Of a DNA stretch of 64,000 nt, positions 9,755-18,484 are shown piece by piece. Origin of the DNA: Candidatus Phycosocius spiralis (GTDB taxonomy: Bacteria > Pseudomonadota > Alphaproteobacteria > Caulobacterales > Aquidulcibacteraceae); NCBI RefSeq assembly GCF_030158815.1, contig NZ_BPFZ01000005.1:118160-182159 (forward strand), given 5' to 3'. Made by a program: the position numbers and the translations under genes. Under the pieces are notes generated by a model. It was not told the origin of the DNA. It saw nothing but the letters and a program-made list of their open reading frames with translations, and did not search any database. Each line of letters begins with the position of its first letter. The stretch's first letter is position 1.

Positions 9755-10858
9755 CTAAGCCGCACTTTGGACTCGACTCTGGAGAGAATCACCTGATTTG
9801 CGTGCTGCGGCTACACCTAAAATCACGCCAATGATTTTTGCGACGGCTTCGTAATGTTGCGCTGGGATGGTTTCATCCAGATCGACACTGGCATAAAGCG
9901 CACGGGCAAGGGGCGGGTCTTCAACAATGGGTACATCTGCAGCTGTTGCTATCTCACGTATTTTGAGTGCGATATGATCTACACCTTTGGCCACGCAAAC
10001 AGGGGCCGCATCTTCTCCTGCGAGATAGCGCAATGCAACGGCAAAGTGGGTTGGGTTGGTGATGATTACGGTTGCTTTGGGGACACTGCTCATCATGCGA
10101 CTGCGGCTGCGCTGGATACGAATTTGGCGCACTTTCAACTTGATGAGTGGATCGCCTTCAAGTTTCTTATATTCATCTTTTTGTTCTTGTTTGCTCATGC
10201 GGTTGCGCTTGATCCATGAAAAACGCTGGATGGCGTAATCGGCAACAGACGCCACAGCGATCACACCGATTAGAGCAAAACAGAGTTCCAATAAAATTTT
10301 GACAAGGATTGGCATCAAGGCGGCTGGTTCCATCTGAACCAAAATGGACATTTCCCGTGCATGAGGTACCAAAATCACATAGGCCACCCAACAAATGACA
10401 ACTAATTTAAGCAATGTTTTTGCAAAGGTCAGCAAGGATTCGGCACCAAACAAGCGCTTAAATCCGGCAATGGGGGAAATTTTGTGCAGTTTAGGGATTA
10501 ATTTTTCAGCGCTAAATAGCAAACCCGATTGGACTAAATGCCCAGCAAGGCCAGCCACAATCATGGCACCTATCGTTGCGCTCAACACGATACCAATCTT
10601 GATCCCAATTGTAAAAGATAGATGCTGTAAGGCATTGCCATCAACCGCTATTTGCTCTGGCTGCTCGATAAACACAGTGATGAAGCGGGTAAGTTCGGCC
10701 GTATTCTTAAGTCCGAAAGTCAGTAATACCGCAATGCCTGCGACCAAAATAAACAAGGTTGCCACATCTTGGGATTTAGGAATATCGCCTTTTTTTCGTG
10801 CCTCTTCCAATTTATACTGGCTGGGAGCCTCGGTCTTTTGGCTTTCGTCTTCGTCCAT
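9755..10858 (-). CDS. flhB: Flagellar export gate protein FlhB
   Basis: FlhB is the substrate-specificity switch of the flagellar type III export apparatus in the inner membrane. It has a charged N-terminus (SQKTEAPSQYKLEEARKKGDIPKS), four membrane segments between about residues 30 and 210, and a cytoplasmic domain with the autocleavage motif NPTH (Asn 268 to His 271, in VIITNPTHFAVALRY). The length of 367 residues is normal. It lies 10 bp from fliR and is probably co-transcribed with fliQ, fliR and cckA. The ATG is preceded by AAGGG. Confidence 0.97.
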   Translation of the reverse strand: MDEDESQKTEAPSQYKLEEARKKGDIPKSQDVATLFILVAGIAVLLTFGLKNTAELTRFITVFIEQPEQIAVDGNALQHLSFTIGIKIGIVLSATIGAMIVAGLAGHLVQSGLLFSAEKLIPKLHKISPIAGFKRLFGAESLLTFAKTLLKLVVICWVAYVILVPHAREMSILVQMEPAALMPILVKILLELCFALIGVIAVASVADYAIQRFSWIKRNRMSKQEQKDEYKKLEGDPLIKLKVRQIRIQRSRSRMMSSVPKATVIITNPTHFAVALRYLAGEDAAPVCVAKGVDHIALKIREIATAADVPIVEDPPLARALYASVDLDETIPAQHYEAVAKIIGVILGVAAARKSGDSLQSRVQSAA

Positions 10859-10868
10859 CCAGGTACCC

Positions 10869-11618
10869 TTAATTCAAAGAGCGACCAGCTTCGGCTATGG
10901 CTTCAAGCCATACCAACATGCCAGCGCCTGCGGTTACCGCAAACAGCATAATCCCCAAAAGCACCTGGATGGGCTGGGCGATAAAAAAAACTTGGATTGC
11001 AGGGGCCACCCGATTGATGATGCCAAGCGCTATGTTTGTCACAATGCCAAAGAGCAATAAAGGAGCGGTAATTTGGATCGCTAAAGCAAATGCCTGACTA
11101 AAGGCACGTAATCCAAATTGAGCAATATCGCCCAGGGGCAAGGGTGCACTGGGTAGAAAATTATCAAAACTCTTGGCCGCTCCGGTGATAAACAGATGGT
11201 GCACATCGGCCTGAAACACCAAAGCTGTCCCCAAAAGGGCAAGGAATGTCCCAAAAACCGCGCCTTGTTGTTGTTGTGAGGGATCAAATGCCATTGCCAT
11301 ACCAAGGCCCGATTGCATGCCTGCAATCGCACCTGCAGTTGCGAGAGCTGAAAACAAAATCCGCGTGGTTAGTCCCAAGGATAGACCGATCACAATTTCC
11401 TTCAGGATGGCCAAGAACATGTCCCCACTATCTGTTGGCACCGGGCCAATCTTGCCAGACACAACCGGGGCCAATGTAAAGGCAATAAAGAGAGCGACGA
11501 TCAGGCGTGCGCGCTGTGGCACAAATTGATCTCCAATCCCTGGGGCCAGCATCATCAACGCCCCAACCCGGGCGAAAACTACGCCAATGACCCAAACTGT
11601 TTGTGGCAGCAATTCCAT
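10869..11618 (-). CDS. fliR: Flagellar export gate protein FliR
   Basis: FliR is an integral membrane component of the flagellar export gate. The 249-residue protein is almost wholly hydrophobic, with several membrane segments. Family features include the N-terminal VFARVGALMMLAPG, the central EIVIGLSLGLTTRILFSALATAG and the C-terminal AITAPLLLFGIVTNIALGIINRVAPAIQVF (quoted here only as landmarks around residues 155-210). It is between fliQ (15 bp upstream) and flhB (10 bp downstream) in one operon. Confidence 0.96.
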   Translation of the reverse strand: MELLPQTVWVIGVVFARVGALMMLAPGIGDQFVPQRARLIVALFIAFTLAPVVSGKIGPVPTDSGDMFLAILKEIVIGLSLGLTTRILFSALATAGAIAGMQSGLGMAMAFDPSQQQQGAVFGTFLALLGTALVFQADVHHLFITGAAKSFDNFLPSAPLPLGDIAQFGLRAFSQAFALAIQITAPLLLFGIVTNIALGIINRVAPAIQVFFIAQPIQVLLGIMLFAVTAGAGMLVWLEAIAEAGRSLN

Positions 11619-11633
11619 TTTTTAGGTCATGAC

Positions 11634-11906
11634 TTAATTGAGGCCGCTGGCAGCAACTTTAGCCATCATTTGGGTCATAAACTCACCCATCATGCCGCCC
11701 ATCAAAGGTAAAAAAAGCAAAAAAGCAGCAAAAATGGCGAGGATTTTTGGCACAAAAACCAAGGTTTGCTCTTGAATTTGTGTCAAAGCTTGTAGGAGCC
11801 CAATCACCAAACCAACCGCCAAACCCACCAGCATCACGGGGGCCGACATCGCAATCGTTAACCAGATGGCGTCGCGTGCTACATCAAGGACTTCGGGGGG
11901 GTTCAT
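11634..11906 (-). CDS. fliQ: Flagellar export gate protein FliQ
   Basis: This 90-residue protein has the FliQ pattern: two membrane helices (about residues 15-40 and 50-75) joined by LLQALTQIQEQTLVFVPK, the family signature. It is part of the FliP-FliQ-FliR export gate. I place the start at the ATG at 11906 (MNPPEVLDVARDAIW), preceded by GGAG; a start 12 codons upstream would add an atypical charged extension. It is the first gene of the fliQ-fliR-flhB-cckA run. Confidence 0.95.
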   Translation of the reverse strand: MNPPEVLDVARDAIWLTIAMSAPVMLVGLAVGLVIGLLQALTQIQEQTLVFVPKILAIFAAFLLFLPLMGGMMGEFMTQMMAKVAASGLN

Positions 11907-12317
11907 TGTCAGTTTCTCCGACTTAAAAAAGGCAGAAACCAATCAGATTTCTGGAGCATGGAACACCACAGCATGGTTCATAGAATGAGCTTGTCCTAGT
12001 GTTAGACTGATTCACGATAAGGTCTGTGTGGTTTTTTCTTGAAATTCACATCTAAACACCACTCAATCATACCAAGTGATGGGTTGCGATACATAGACCC
12101 TCTTGGCCAAATAAGTAGGGACATAGGTAGATAGGGACTTAACAAGTGGTAGGTGATCGTAAAATGGTCCCGGTCAAGAGGGCAATATTACTTTATAGAT
12201 CAATATCGGAATAGATCTATTTCGTGCTGCAAAGCCAAGAGAGCATGGGATTGGTGGGCTGTTGTGTCATTAGGATGATCTTATCCCCCTGGCTCATTGT
12301 TGTGGCCAGCCAAGGAA
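11907..12317. other. Intergenic region upstream of fliQ
   Basis: These 411 bases between queF and fliQ hold no gene that I can support. They should contain the promoter for fliQ-fliR-flhB-cckA, but I see no complete TTAA-N7-TTAA CtrA site or clear sigma-54 element; only a single TTAAC half-site occurs near 12139. The region includes AT-rich palindromic DNA around 12190-12225 (AATAGATCTATT). Confidence 0.5.
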
Positions 12318-12785
12318 TTAACCGCGGCCCCGGTAAGGTGGTACACCTTGATCTGGAATCCACACCCCATCAGGGACGGGGCCTGTCGCAAAAAAAACAT
12401 CTATCGGAATGCCGCCACGTGGATACCAATAGCCCCCGATGCGTAGCCATTGTGGGCTTAAAAGGGACACCAGTCGTTTGCCAATCGCCACCGTACAATC
12501 TTCGTGAAAGGCACCATGATTGCGGAAGCTTGCTAAATATAGCTTCAAGCTTTTGCTTTCAACCAACCAGTTGGTGGGTACATAATCAATCACCAAATGG
12601 GCAAAGTCTGGCTGGCCTGTAACCGGACAAAGGCTTGTAAACTCAGGGACCGTAAAGCGCGCCAAATACAAAGTATTTGGATGCGGGTTTGCAACTTTTT
12701 CAAGCATGGCTTCATCCGGGCTCTTAGAGCTGCGGATATCTTGGCCAAGGGTTTCAAGACCCTCATAGATGGATTGCTTGCTCAT
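12318..12785 (-). CDS. queF: 7-cyano-7-deazaguanine (preQ0) reductase QueF
   Basis: QueF reduces preQ0 to preQ1 with NADPH in queuosine biosynthesis, the tRNA wobble modification. The catalytic cysteine (Cys 53) and aspartate (Asp 60) lie in [13 protein letters not shown]; the substrate-binding [20 protein letters not shown] stretch follows. The length of 155 residues identifies the short, unimodular class. The ATG is preceded by AAGG. No other queuosine gene is next to it. It is divergent from the permease gene; the intergenic region holds a perfect palindrome but no recognisable preQ1 riboswitch. Confidence 0.96.
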   Translation of the reverse strand: MSKQSIYEGLETLGQDIRSSKSPDEAMLEKVANPHPNTLYLARFTVPEFTSLCPVTGQPDFAHLVIDYVPTNWLVESKSLKLYLASFRNHGAFHEDCTVAIGKRLVSLLSPQWLRIGGYWYPRGGIPIDVFFATGPVPDGVWIPDQGVPPYRGRG

Positions 12786-12963
12786 GAGGATACCTTAGCC
12801 TGACTGGATCGATTTTGCACCTACTGGCTACATGCATGAAGTTACAGCTGGCACATCGCGCTTGCATATTCAAAACAAGGCAGGTGATTATTTGAAGCTT
12901 CTTTCAGTGGTGGTTTATTGCCAAGTGTCGTTGGGCGCACTAGCGTAGAACTTCAGTGGAAAA

Positions 12964-12981
12964 GCGGAACTTAAGTTCCGC
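12964..12981. promoter_or_regulatory. Perfect 18-bp palindrome between queF and the permease gene
   Basis: GCGGAACTTAAGTTCCGC is an uninterrupted palindrome ending 29 bp before the permease ATG. As RNA it is a 7-bp stem with a TTAA loop; on the minus strand it is followed by TTTT, so it could act as an intrinsic terminator on that strand. As DNA it resembles an operator for a dimeric regulator placed over the permease promoter. The sequence does not decide between these. Confidence 0.5.
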
Positions 12982-13010
12982 ACGCAATTGAACCTGATTA
13001 AGGGGGATAC

Positions 13011-14549
13011 ATGGCTGAGACCAAACCAGCGACTGGGCTAAATCGAATTTTTGCGCGCAAGTCGGTCGCTCAAATCATGAGTGAAAACGAAAAAAGTGAA
13101 CTCAAACGTACCTTAGGCCCTGTTAATCTGGTGCTTTTGGGAATTGGCTGCATCATTGGGGCCGGCATTTTCGTGCGAACGGGTAATGCGGCAGCCCTAC
13201 ATGCAGGTCCTGCTGTCATGCTCTCCTTTGTGGTTGCCGGATTGGTATGTGCTTGTGCTGGTTTGTGTTATGCAGAACTTTCATCGACCCTGCCAGTTTC
13301 AGGATCAGCATACACCTATTCCTACACAACGCTGGGTGAGTTTGCCGCATGGATCATGGGTGCCCTCCTGTTGTTGGAATATGGTCTTGCGGCTTCTGTG
13401 GTAGCTGTCGGCTGGTCTGGCTATGTGGTGAGCCTTTTGGGCGATTTTGGTTTGGTGATCCCACCAGAATTTACTGGGCCTATGAACCATATGACCACCC
13501 TCAAGGATGGCACAAGTTTGACCACTTTGTTCAATGTACCGGCATTCCTTGTTACGCTCGTTTTAGCCGCGTTGTTGACTTTGGGCATTTCTGAATCGAG
13601 CCAAGTGAATAATGTGATCGTGGCGATCAAGGTTACTGTGATCTTAGCCTTTATTATTATCGGTGGCTATAAGGTTTTGACCCATCTACCTGAATTGTCT
13701 CAGAATTGGGTGCCGTTTATTCCACCCAATGAGAGTGAGGGCAAATTCGGCTTGGAAGGCGTATTCCGCGCTGCTTCCATCGTCTTTTTTGCTTATATTG
13801 GCTTCGAAGCGGTCTCAACCGCTGGTCAGGAAGCAAAGGATCCAAAGAAAGACATGCCCATCGGGATCATTGGGTCTTTGTTGGTCTGCACCATTCTTTA
13901 CATGTTGGTGGCAGCCGTTTTGACTTTGATGGTCAATTATAGGGATCTCAATGTACCTGATCCGGTCGCGGTTGCGGTTGATTCCATGGGGTCTCAATGG
14001 GCTTGGTTTGCCATGACAATCAAGGCTGGTGCTATCATTGGCCTAACTTCAGTGATCTTGGTTTTAATGTATGGTCAAACTCGGATTTTTTATGCCATGG
14101 CCAGAGATGGCCTGTTGCCAACGATTTTTTCGCGCGTGCATCCCAAATTCCAAACCCCTTGGATCAATACATTGCTGGTTGGAATAATCGTGGCTTTTGC
14201 AGCTGGGTTATTTGACATCAACGTTCTAGGCGATGTGACTTCGGTTGGAACTTTGGCTGCTTTCGCGATTGTGTGCATTTCAGTGATGTGGCTGCGTCAG
14301 TCCCGCCCTGATTTGCCACGCGGCTTTAAAGTGCCCTTTTACCCGATTCTTCCAATCTTTGGGATTTTATCGTGTTTAGGGTTGATCTTTACGGTTGAGC
14401 AAAAGGTATTGGCCTTTTTTGCTTACTTCCTTATCGGGGCGATTGTGGTCTATTTTGTTTATGGCATGTGGAACTCAAAATTGGCCAAGGGGGAAATGAT
14501 ACTTGGTCATGAACCACGAGCTGGGGACTTACCCCACAAGCTGGATTAA
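13011..14549 (+). CDS. APC-family amino acid permease (cationic amino acid transporter type)
   Basis: This 512-residue protein is an inner-membrane amino acid transporter of the APC superfamily. It has about 12 or more membrane segments starting near residue 37 (LVLLGIGCIIGAGIFVRTG, the GxG unwound-helix signature of TM1). The later motif FFAYIGFEAVSTAGQEAKDPKKDMP is typical of the CAT/YfnA subgroup, which moves cationic and other amino acids. The C-terminus is cytoplasmic. A strong AAGGGGG precedes the ATG. It appears monocistronic, with a hairpin 20 bp after the stop and a palindrome before the start. The substrate cannot be fixed from sequence. Confidence 0.92.
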   Translation: MAETKPATGLNRIFARKSVAQIMSENEKSELKRTLGPVNLVLLGIGCIIGAGIFVRTGNAAALHAGPAVMLSFVVAGLVCACAGLCYAELSSTLPVSGSAYTYSYTTLGEFAAWIMGALLLLEYGLAASVVAVGWSGYVVSLLGDFGLVIPPEFTGPMNHMTTLKDGTSLTTLFNVPAFLVTLVLAALLTLGISESSQVNNVIVAIKVTVILAFIIIGGYKVLTHLPELSQNWVPFIPPNESEGKFGLEGVFRAASIVFFAYIGFEAVSTAGQEAKDPKKDMPIGIIGSLLVCTILYMLVAAVLTLMVNYRDLNVPDPVAVAVDSMGSQWAWFAMTIKAGAIIGLTSVILVLMYGQTRIFYAMARDGLLPTIFSRVHPKFQTPWINTLLVGIIVAFAAGLFDINVLGDVTSVGTLAAFAIVCISVMWLRQSRPDLPRGFKVPFYPILPIFGILSCLGLIFTVEQKVLAFFAYFLIGAIVVYFVYGMWNSKLAKGEMILGHEPRAGDLPHKLD

Positions 14550-14569
14550 GTTTGTCCCCATCTCATGAA

Positions 14570-14593
14570 GCGGCGGGTCAGGTGACTCGCCGC
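14570..14593 (+). terminator. Hairpin after the APC permease gene
   Basis: GCGGCGGGTCA and TGACTCGCCGC pair almost perfectly (one G-T pair), giving a stem of about nine bp and a short loop, 20 bp after the stop codon. Only a weak T-run (ACTTTA) follows, so it may need help or serve as an mRNA 3' stabiliser. Confidence 0.5.
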
Positions 14594-14670
14594 AACTTTA
14601 TGGCTTGTGGACTTGGATCAATTCAGTTTTTGGGCTGGCTACATCTAGCTCTACACATTACACTTTTGGT

Positions 14671-15438
14671 ATGGAACGACAAAGAGCTGATCTTTTATTG
14701 GTGTCGCGTGGCCTGATCGCAACCCGCGCTAAGGCTCGCCAAGCCATAAAGGCTGGACTGGTTCGCAGTGGCGAAAAAATCATCCAAAAAGCTTCTGAAT
14801 TATTGGAGACTGATTGTCCCCTAACGGCCGAGCTGGCTTATCACTGGGTGTCGCGTGCTGGATTAAAGCTCGTGGCAGCCTTGGATAAGTTTGATGTAAT
14901 GGTGAGCGATCGCTACTGCTTGGATCTCGGGGCCTCCACCGGGGGCTTTACCCAAGTTTTACTCAGCCGTGGGGTGGCTCATGTTGTCAGCGTCGATGTG
15001 GGGCGCGACCAATTGGACGCTAAGCTGCGCGACAACCAAAAAATAACGCTTTTAGAAGGTACCGATGCCCGTACCCTTAGCCAGGACGATTTGGGTGTGC
15101 CCTTACCCGATTTGGTGGTTATGGATGTGAGTTTTATCGGGTTGGAAAAAATATTGCCCCATATATTGCCTCTGGTGGCACCCAATGCCGATTTAATCGC
15201 CTTAGTGAAACCCCAGTTTCAAGCAGGCCCATCGCGGGTCGGCAAACGCGGGATCGTCGATCCAGATGTCGCGGCGGTCATCGCCGAAGAAGTGCGCCTT
15301 GAACTTGATGGTCTTTGCGGCTTTCAGGTTTTAAGCATGATGGAAAGCCCGATTGCCGGTGGGGACGGCAATCGGGAATATCTGCTCCATGCCCGTCGGG
15401 GCGACCTAAGCAAAGTCCAAGGTCAAGACACGCCCTAA
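14671..15438 (+). CDS. TlyA-family rRNA methyltransferase / hemolysin A homologue
   Basis: The protein starts with an S4 RNA-binding domain (MERQRADLLLVSRGLIATRAKARQAIKAGLV, about residues 1-60 and here cited as position) and continues with an FtsJ-like class I methyltransferase domain (LDLGASTGGFTQVLLSRG near residue 90, DVSFIGLEKILP near 150, VKPQFQAG near 180). TlyA proteins make 2'-O-methylcytidine in rRNA. In many genomes tlyA is beside dxs; here it is not. I use the ATG at 14671 (255 residues) because it fits the family N-terminus, though no good ribosome-binding site precedes it; a start at 14605 is possible. The exact rRNA target is inferred. Confidence 0.88.
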   Translation: MERQRADLLLVSRGLIATRAKARQAIKAGLVRSGEKIIQKASELLETDCPLTAELAYHWVSRAGLKLVAALDKFDVMVSDRYCLDLGASTGGFTQVLLSRGVAHVVSVDVGRDQLDAKLRDNQKITLLEGTDARTLSQDDLGVPLPDLVVMDVSFIGLEKILPHILPLVAPNADLIALVKPQFQAGPSRVGKRGIVDPDVAAVIAEEVRLELDGLCGFQVLSMMESPIAGGDGNREYLLHARRGDLSKVQGQDTP

Positions 15439-15444
15439 TTGGCT

Positions 15445-15972
15445 TTAGTTGCGAATGCTCCATGGACCTAGGTTTTCGCGGCACATCCAAACAGAATTGC
15501 GCTCAAAGCTGCCGTCAGGGCGACGCAGGGTCGCTTCGCCCCAACCACATTCCTTTTGGATTAGAACGGGGGGTGGCACGATATAGGTCGTGGGATAAGC
15601 GCGTTCGCGATGATAAGGGCCGTTAAAGCTATTGCGCCGATAGTCACTTGGCTGCTCTTCAGCTTCAGATGGACGATAAGCATTATCATCACACGCAACG
15701 CGCGCTTTACCAATCTGCGAACCTGCTACCGCCCCAACCAAGGCACCTAGAACCTGGCCTTCTTTGCGCGCATTGCGGGCAGCGAGTTGCTTGCCGATCA
15801 CGGCCCCAGCGATGGCACCGATGGTGCCGCCAGCTAAGCCGCTATTATTCACGCTTTGCTGACATTCCTGAGTGACATCACCAGCATCATAAGTTTGCGC
15901 AGCAGCGATCGCGGGGGCAACGAAGACCATGGTGGCGGCCAGACTTGAGAAAATCAATGTACGCATCTTCAT
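15445..15972 (-). CDS. Exported glycine-zipper protein
   Basis: A 175-residue protein with a signal peptide (cleavage probably after AIAAAQ, about residue 26) and a glycine-zipper region at about residues 45-90 (GGTIGAIAGAVIGKQLA, then VLGALVGAVAGSQIG), the pattern of the 17-kDa antigen/YMGG-like outer-membrane families. The C-terminal half is polar and contains paired cysteines (QKECGWGEATL and VWMCRENLG) that could form a disulfide. The function is unknown; an envelope-structural role is inferred. The ATG has AAAGGAG before it. It is convergent with the TlyA gene, only 6 bp apart. Confidence 0.75.
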   Translation of the reverse strand: MKMRTLIFSSLAATMVFVAPAIAAAQTYDAGDVTQECQQSVNNSGLAGGTIGAIAGAVIGKQLAARNARKEGQVLGALVGAVAGSQIGKARVACDDNAYRPSEAEEQPSDYRRNSFNGPYHRERAYPTTYIVPPPVLIQKECGWGEATLRRPDGSFERNSVWMCRENLGPWSIRN

Positions 15973-16070
15973 GCTCCTTTTTCGGGAAGGCCTCGACCTC
16001 GATTGGGTCTATGCAGCCCTTCTGTGTTAGCTAACTTGCCTGAACCAACCTGAACGGCGCATGAGCGGAT

Positions 16071-17324
16071 ATGAATAAAAACATTCAGGAAGCAGAATCC
16101 CTGCACATCGCCCACATCGGTGCGCGCGGCGACGGCGTATCGCGTGACCATGATCGCTTGGTGCATGTGCCCTTTACCCTGCCGGGGGAGATCATTTTGG
16201 CCAAACAACGCGGCGACCGCGCTAGCTTGGTTGAGGTTTTGACCCCTTCGCTTGAGCGGGTTACACCCTTGTGTGGACATTTTGGGGTATGTGGGGGCTG
16301 CGCCTTACAGCATTGGGATCAGGCCCCTTATCTGGCTTGGAAAGCCGATTTAGTGGCCCGCGCCCTGGCCCGGCAAAATATTGAAGTTGATATCGGCCCA
16401 ACCGAGCCTGCGTGGGGGCAAGGCAGGCGCAGAGCGAGCTTTCATGGCAAGCACACGCCACAAGGCTTTGTTTTTGGTTTCGCCCAAGCCAAAAGTCACC
16501 AGATTGAGCCGATCGCCGCCTGCCCAGTGTTAACGCCGGGCTTAAATGCCGCTTTGGGGCGCCTTTCCAAGCTTGCAGAAGCCTTGGCATCCAAGCAAGC
16601 AACCATTGACATTGTGGTCACTGAAACCCCGGTTGGCTTGGACGTCGATGTGCTCCAAGCGGGGCGCCTTGAGACTTTTATGAAGAAGGGCTTGGAGCGC
16701 TTGGCCAGCCTTGCCCAAGCCGCTGATATCGCGCGCTTAACCTTGCATGGGCAGACTGCATTGTCGCGCAATACGCCCCAATTGAAGATGGGCAATGCCA
16801 TTGTAGATCTACCTTCTGGCGCATTCTTACAGGCGACGCGCGCTGGCGAAGAAGCCTTGGCTGCGCGTGTGTTGAGTTGGACGCAAGGGCGCAAGCATGT
16901 TGCGGATCTGTTTTGCGGCGTCGGCACGTTTGCCTTGCGACTGAAAGAAACATCCATGGTGCGGGCTATAGAAGCCTATCCTTTGGCTGTAGCAGCTATG
17001 AAAAAGGCAGCAGATGGGTTAGCTGGGGGGAAGACCTTGGCGGCTGAAACGCGCGACTTATTTCGAGCACCCTTAGCCCCCCTCGAAATGAAGGGCTTAG
17101 ACGCCATCATCTTCGATCCGCCACGCGCGGGTGCACAGGCGCAAAGCGAAGAAATTGCGCGCTCAAAAATCGATCTGGTTGTCGCGATTTCGTGTGATCC
17201 AACCAGCTTTGCCCGTGACGCGCGTATTTTGATCGCTGGTGGCTATAAATTGGCGCAGATTGAGACATTTGACCAGTTTCGATTTACCCCCCATGTTGAA
17301 ATCGCCGCGAAGTTTGTGCGTTAG
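16071..17324 (+). CDS. TrmA/RlmD-family RNA m5U methyltransferase
   Basis: This 417-residue protein is a SAM-dependent RNA 5-methyluridine methyltransferase. An N-terminal TRAM-like segment (about residues 8-60) precedes an Fe-S cysteine cluster CGHFGVCGGCALQHW (about residues 69-83). The C-terminal domain has DLFCGVGTFALRL (SAM motif), FDPPRAGAQ and the catalytic cysteine in ISCDPTSFARD. It could modify 23S rRNA U1939 or U747 (RlmD/RlmC) or, less likely, tRNA U54; the single alphaproteobacterial copy is often left unnamed. It is followed 18 bp later by the ycgN-like gene. Confidence 0.9.
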   Translation: MNKNIQEAESLHIAHIGARGDGVSRDHDRLVHVPFTLPGEIILAKQRGDRASLVEVLTPSLERVTPLCGHFGVCGGCALQHWDQAPYLAWKADLVARALARQNIEVDIGPTEPAWGQGRRRASFHGKHTPQGFVFGFAQAKSHQIEPIAACPVLTPGLNAALGRLSKLAEALASKQATIDIVVTETPVGLDVDVLQAGRLETFMKKGLERLASLAQAADIARLTLHGQTALSRNTPQLKMGNAIVDLPSGAFLQATRAGEEALAARVLSWTQGRKHVADLFCGVGTFALRLKETSMVRAIEAYPLAVAAMKKAADGLAGGKTLAAETRDLFRAPLAPLEMKGLDAIIFDPPRAGAQAQSEEIARSKIDLVVAISCDPTSFARDARILIAGGYKLAQIETFDQFRFTPHVEIAAKFVR

Positions 17325-17342
17325 GTTGGAACGGATAAGCCC

Positions 17343-17789
17343 ATGCCATTTTGGACCAAACTGACGCTGGCGCAAATGAACCAAGATCAATGGGAAAGCC
17401 TGTGTGATGGCTGCGGCAAATGCTGCCTCATCCGGCTGGAAGATGATGATAATGGCGAAATCCATACTACCGATGTGCATTGTCGCCTATTTGACAGCGC
17501 CACCTGTCGCTGCATCAATTATCCAGAGCGGAAAAAGCACGTTCCCGATTGCATCAAGCTGACACCCGATAAGGTGGGTCAGCTTCATTGGCTGCCGCGC
17601 ACCTGTGCTTACCGATTGATCGAAGAAGGCAAGCCCTTGTTTGATTGGCATCCCTTGATCAGCGGCGATCCAAACTCTGTGCATGAAGCGGGCATCAGCG
17701 TGGCCAATCAGACTATTAATGAAGACAAGGTTCGGTTGCGCCACTTGGTCCGCCACATCAAGGTTTGGCCAGGCGAAGAAAGTGACTGA
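17343..17789 (+). CDS. YcgN/UPF0260-family cysteine-cluster protein
   Basis: A 148-residue cytoplasmic protein with the YcgN family signature: WESLCDGCGKCCLIRLED (about residues 18-35), then CRLFDSATCRCINYPER and CAYRLIEEGK. The clustered cysteines suggest binding of Zn or an Fe-S centre. The biochemical function is not established. Its stop overlaps the start of the glycosyltransferase gene, so the three genes to 19074 are probably one operon. Confidence 0.88.
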   Translation: MPFWTKLTLAQMNQDQWESLCDGCGKCCLIRLEDDDNGEIHTTDVHCRLFDSATCRCINYPERKKHVPDCIKLTPDKVGQLHWLPRTCAYRLIEEGKPLFDWHPLISGDPNSVHEAGISVANQTINEDKVRLRHLVRHIKVWPGEESD

Positions 17790-18484
17790 TGACGTCGGCA
17801 CCTCTTTCTATTGTCATCCCAACGTTGAACGCCATGCCCCGCTTGATAGGCTGCTTATCGGCTTTGGTGGAGGGCTTAAGCGCGGGGCTGGTGCGCGACG
17901 TTACAATTGTTGACGCGGGCTCAAGCGATACTACCCGGGATCTAGCACTTGATATGGGGTGCCGTGTTGTGGAATGTCCGCCAGAAGCGCGCGGTCGGGG
18001 ACATCAATTGGCAATGGGCGCGCAGCATTGCCAAGGCGAATGGTTGCTATTTCTCCATGCTGACAGCTTGCTTCAAGCTGGTTGGATTGAAGCGATAGAA
18101 GCCCATATTGCACAAGCGCCAAACAAGGCCGGCTATTTTGTAATGAGCTTTGATGATGATAGTTCTGGCGCTAGGCGCACAGCTTTTTGGGCGAATTGGC
18201 GTGCCCTAAGGTTTGGGCTGCCATATGGCGATCAGGGCTTATTGATGCTGCGATCCCATTATGATGCTATTGGGGGTTATAGGGCACTTCCCCTGATGGA
18301 AGATGTTGATCTGGTACGTAAAATTGGAAAACACCATTTACGCCGTTTGCCTGCGATGGTGATTACTAGTGCGGATAAATACCGCCAAGGTGGATGGTGG
18401 CGGACCTCAATTCGGAACATGGCCTTACTTATGACCTATTTCCTCGGCGTGCAGCCAGCCCGATTCAAAGACTGGTATCGATGA
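17789..18484 (+). CDS. Family 2 glycosyltransferase (TIGR04283-like)
   Basis: A GT-A fold glycosyltransferase of 231 residues. It begins with LSIVIPTLNAMPRLIGCL and has the nucleotide-binding DAGSSDTTRDLA and the metal-binding LLFLHADSLL (HAD in place of DXD), then LPLMEDVDLVRKI. This is the pattern of the TIGR04283 group, often called arsenosugar glycosyltransferase. The next gene is of the partner family (TIGR04282/DUF2064). Neither ArsM nor ArsS is present in the window, so an arsenic role is unsupported; transfer of a sugar to a lipid or small molecule is an alternative. The ATG overlaps the previous stop (TGATGA). Confidence 0.8.
   Translation: MTSAPLSIVIPTLNAMPRLIGCLSALVEGLSAGLVRDVTIVDAGSSDTTRDLALDMGCRVVECPPEARGRGHQLAMGAQHCQGEWLLFLHADSLLQAGWIEAIEAHIAQAPNKAGYFVMSFDDDSSGARRTAFWANWRALRFGLPYGDQGLLMLRSHYDAIGGYRALPLMEDVDLVRKIGKHHLRRLPAMVITSADKYRQGGWWRTSIRNMALLMTYFLGVQPARFKDWYR

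Noticed and set aside
12786..13010. preQ1 riboswitch before queF
   Set aside because: I looked for the preQ1-I pseudoknot pattern on the minus strand and did not find it.
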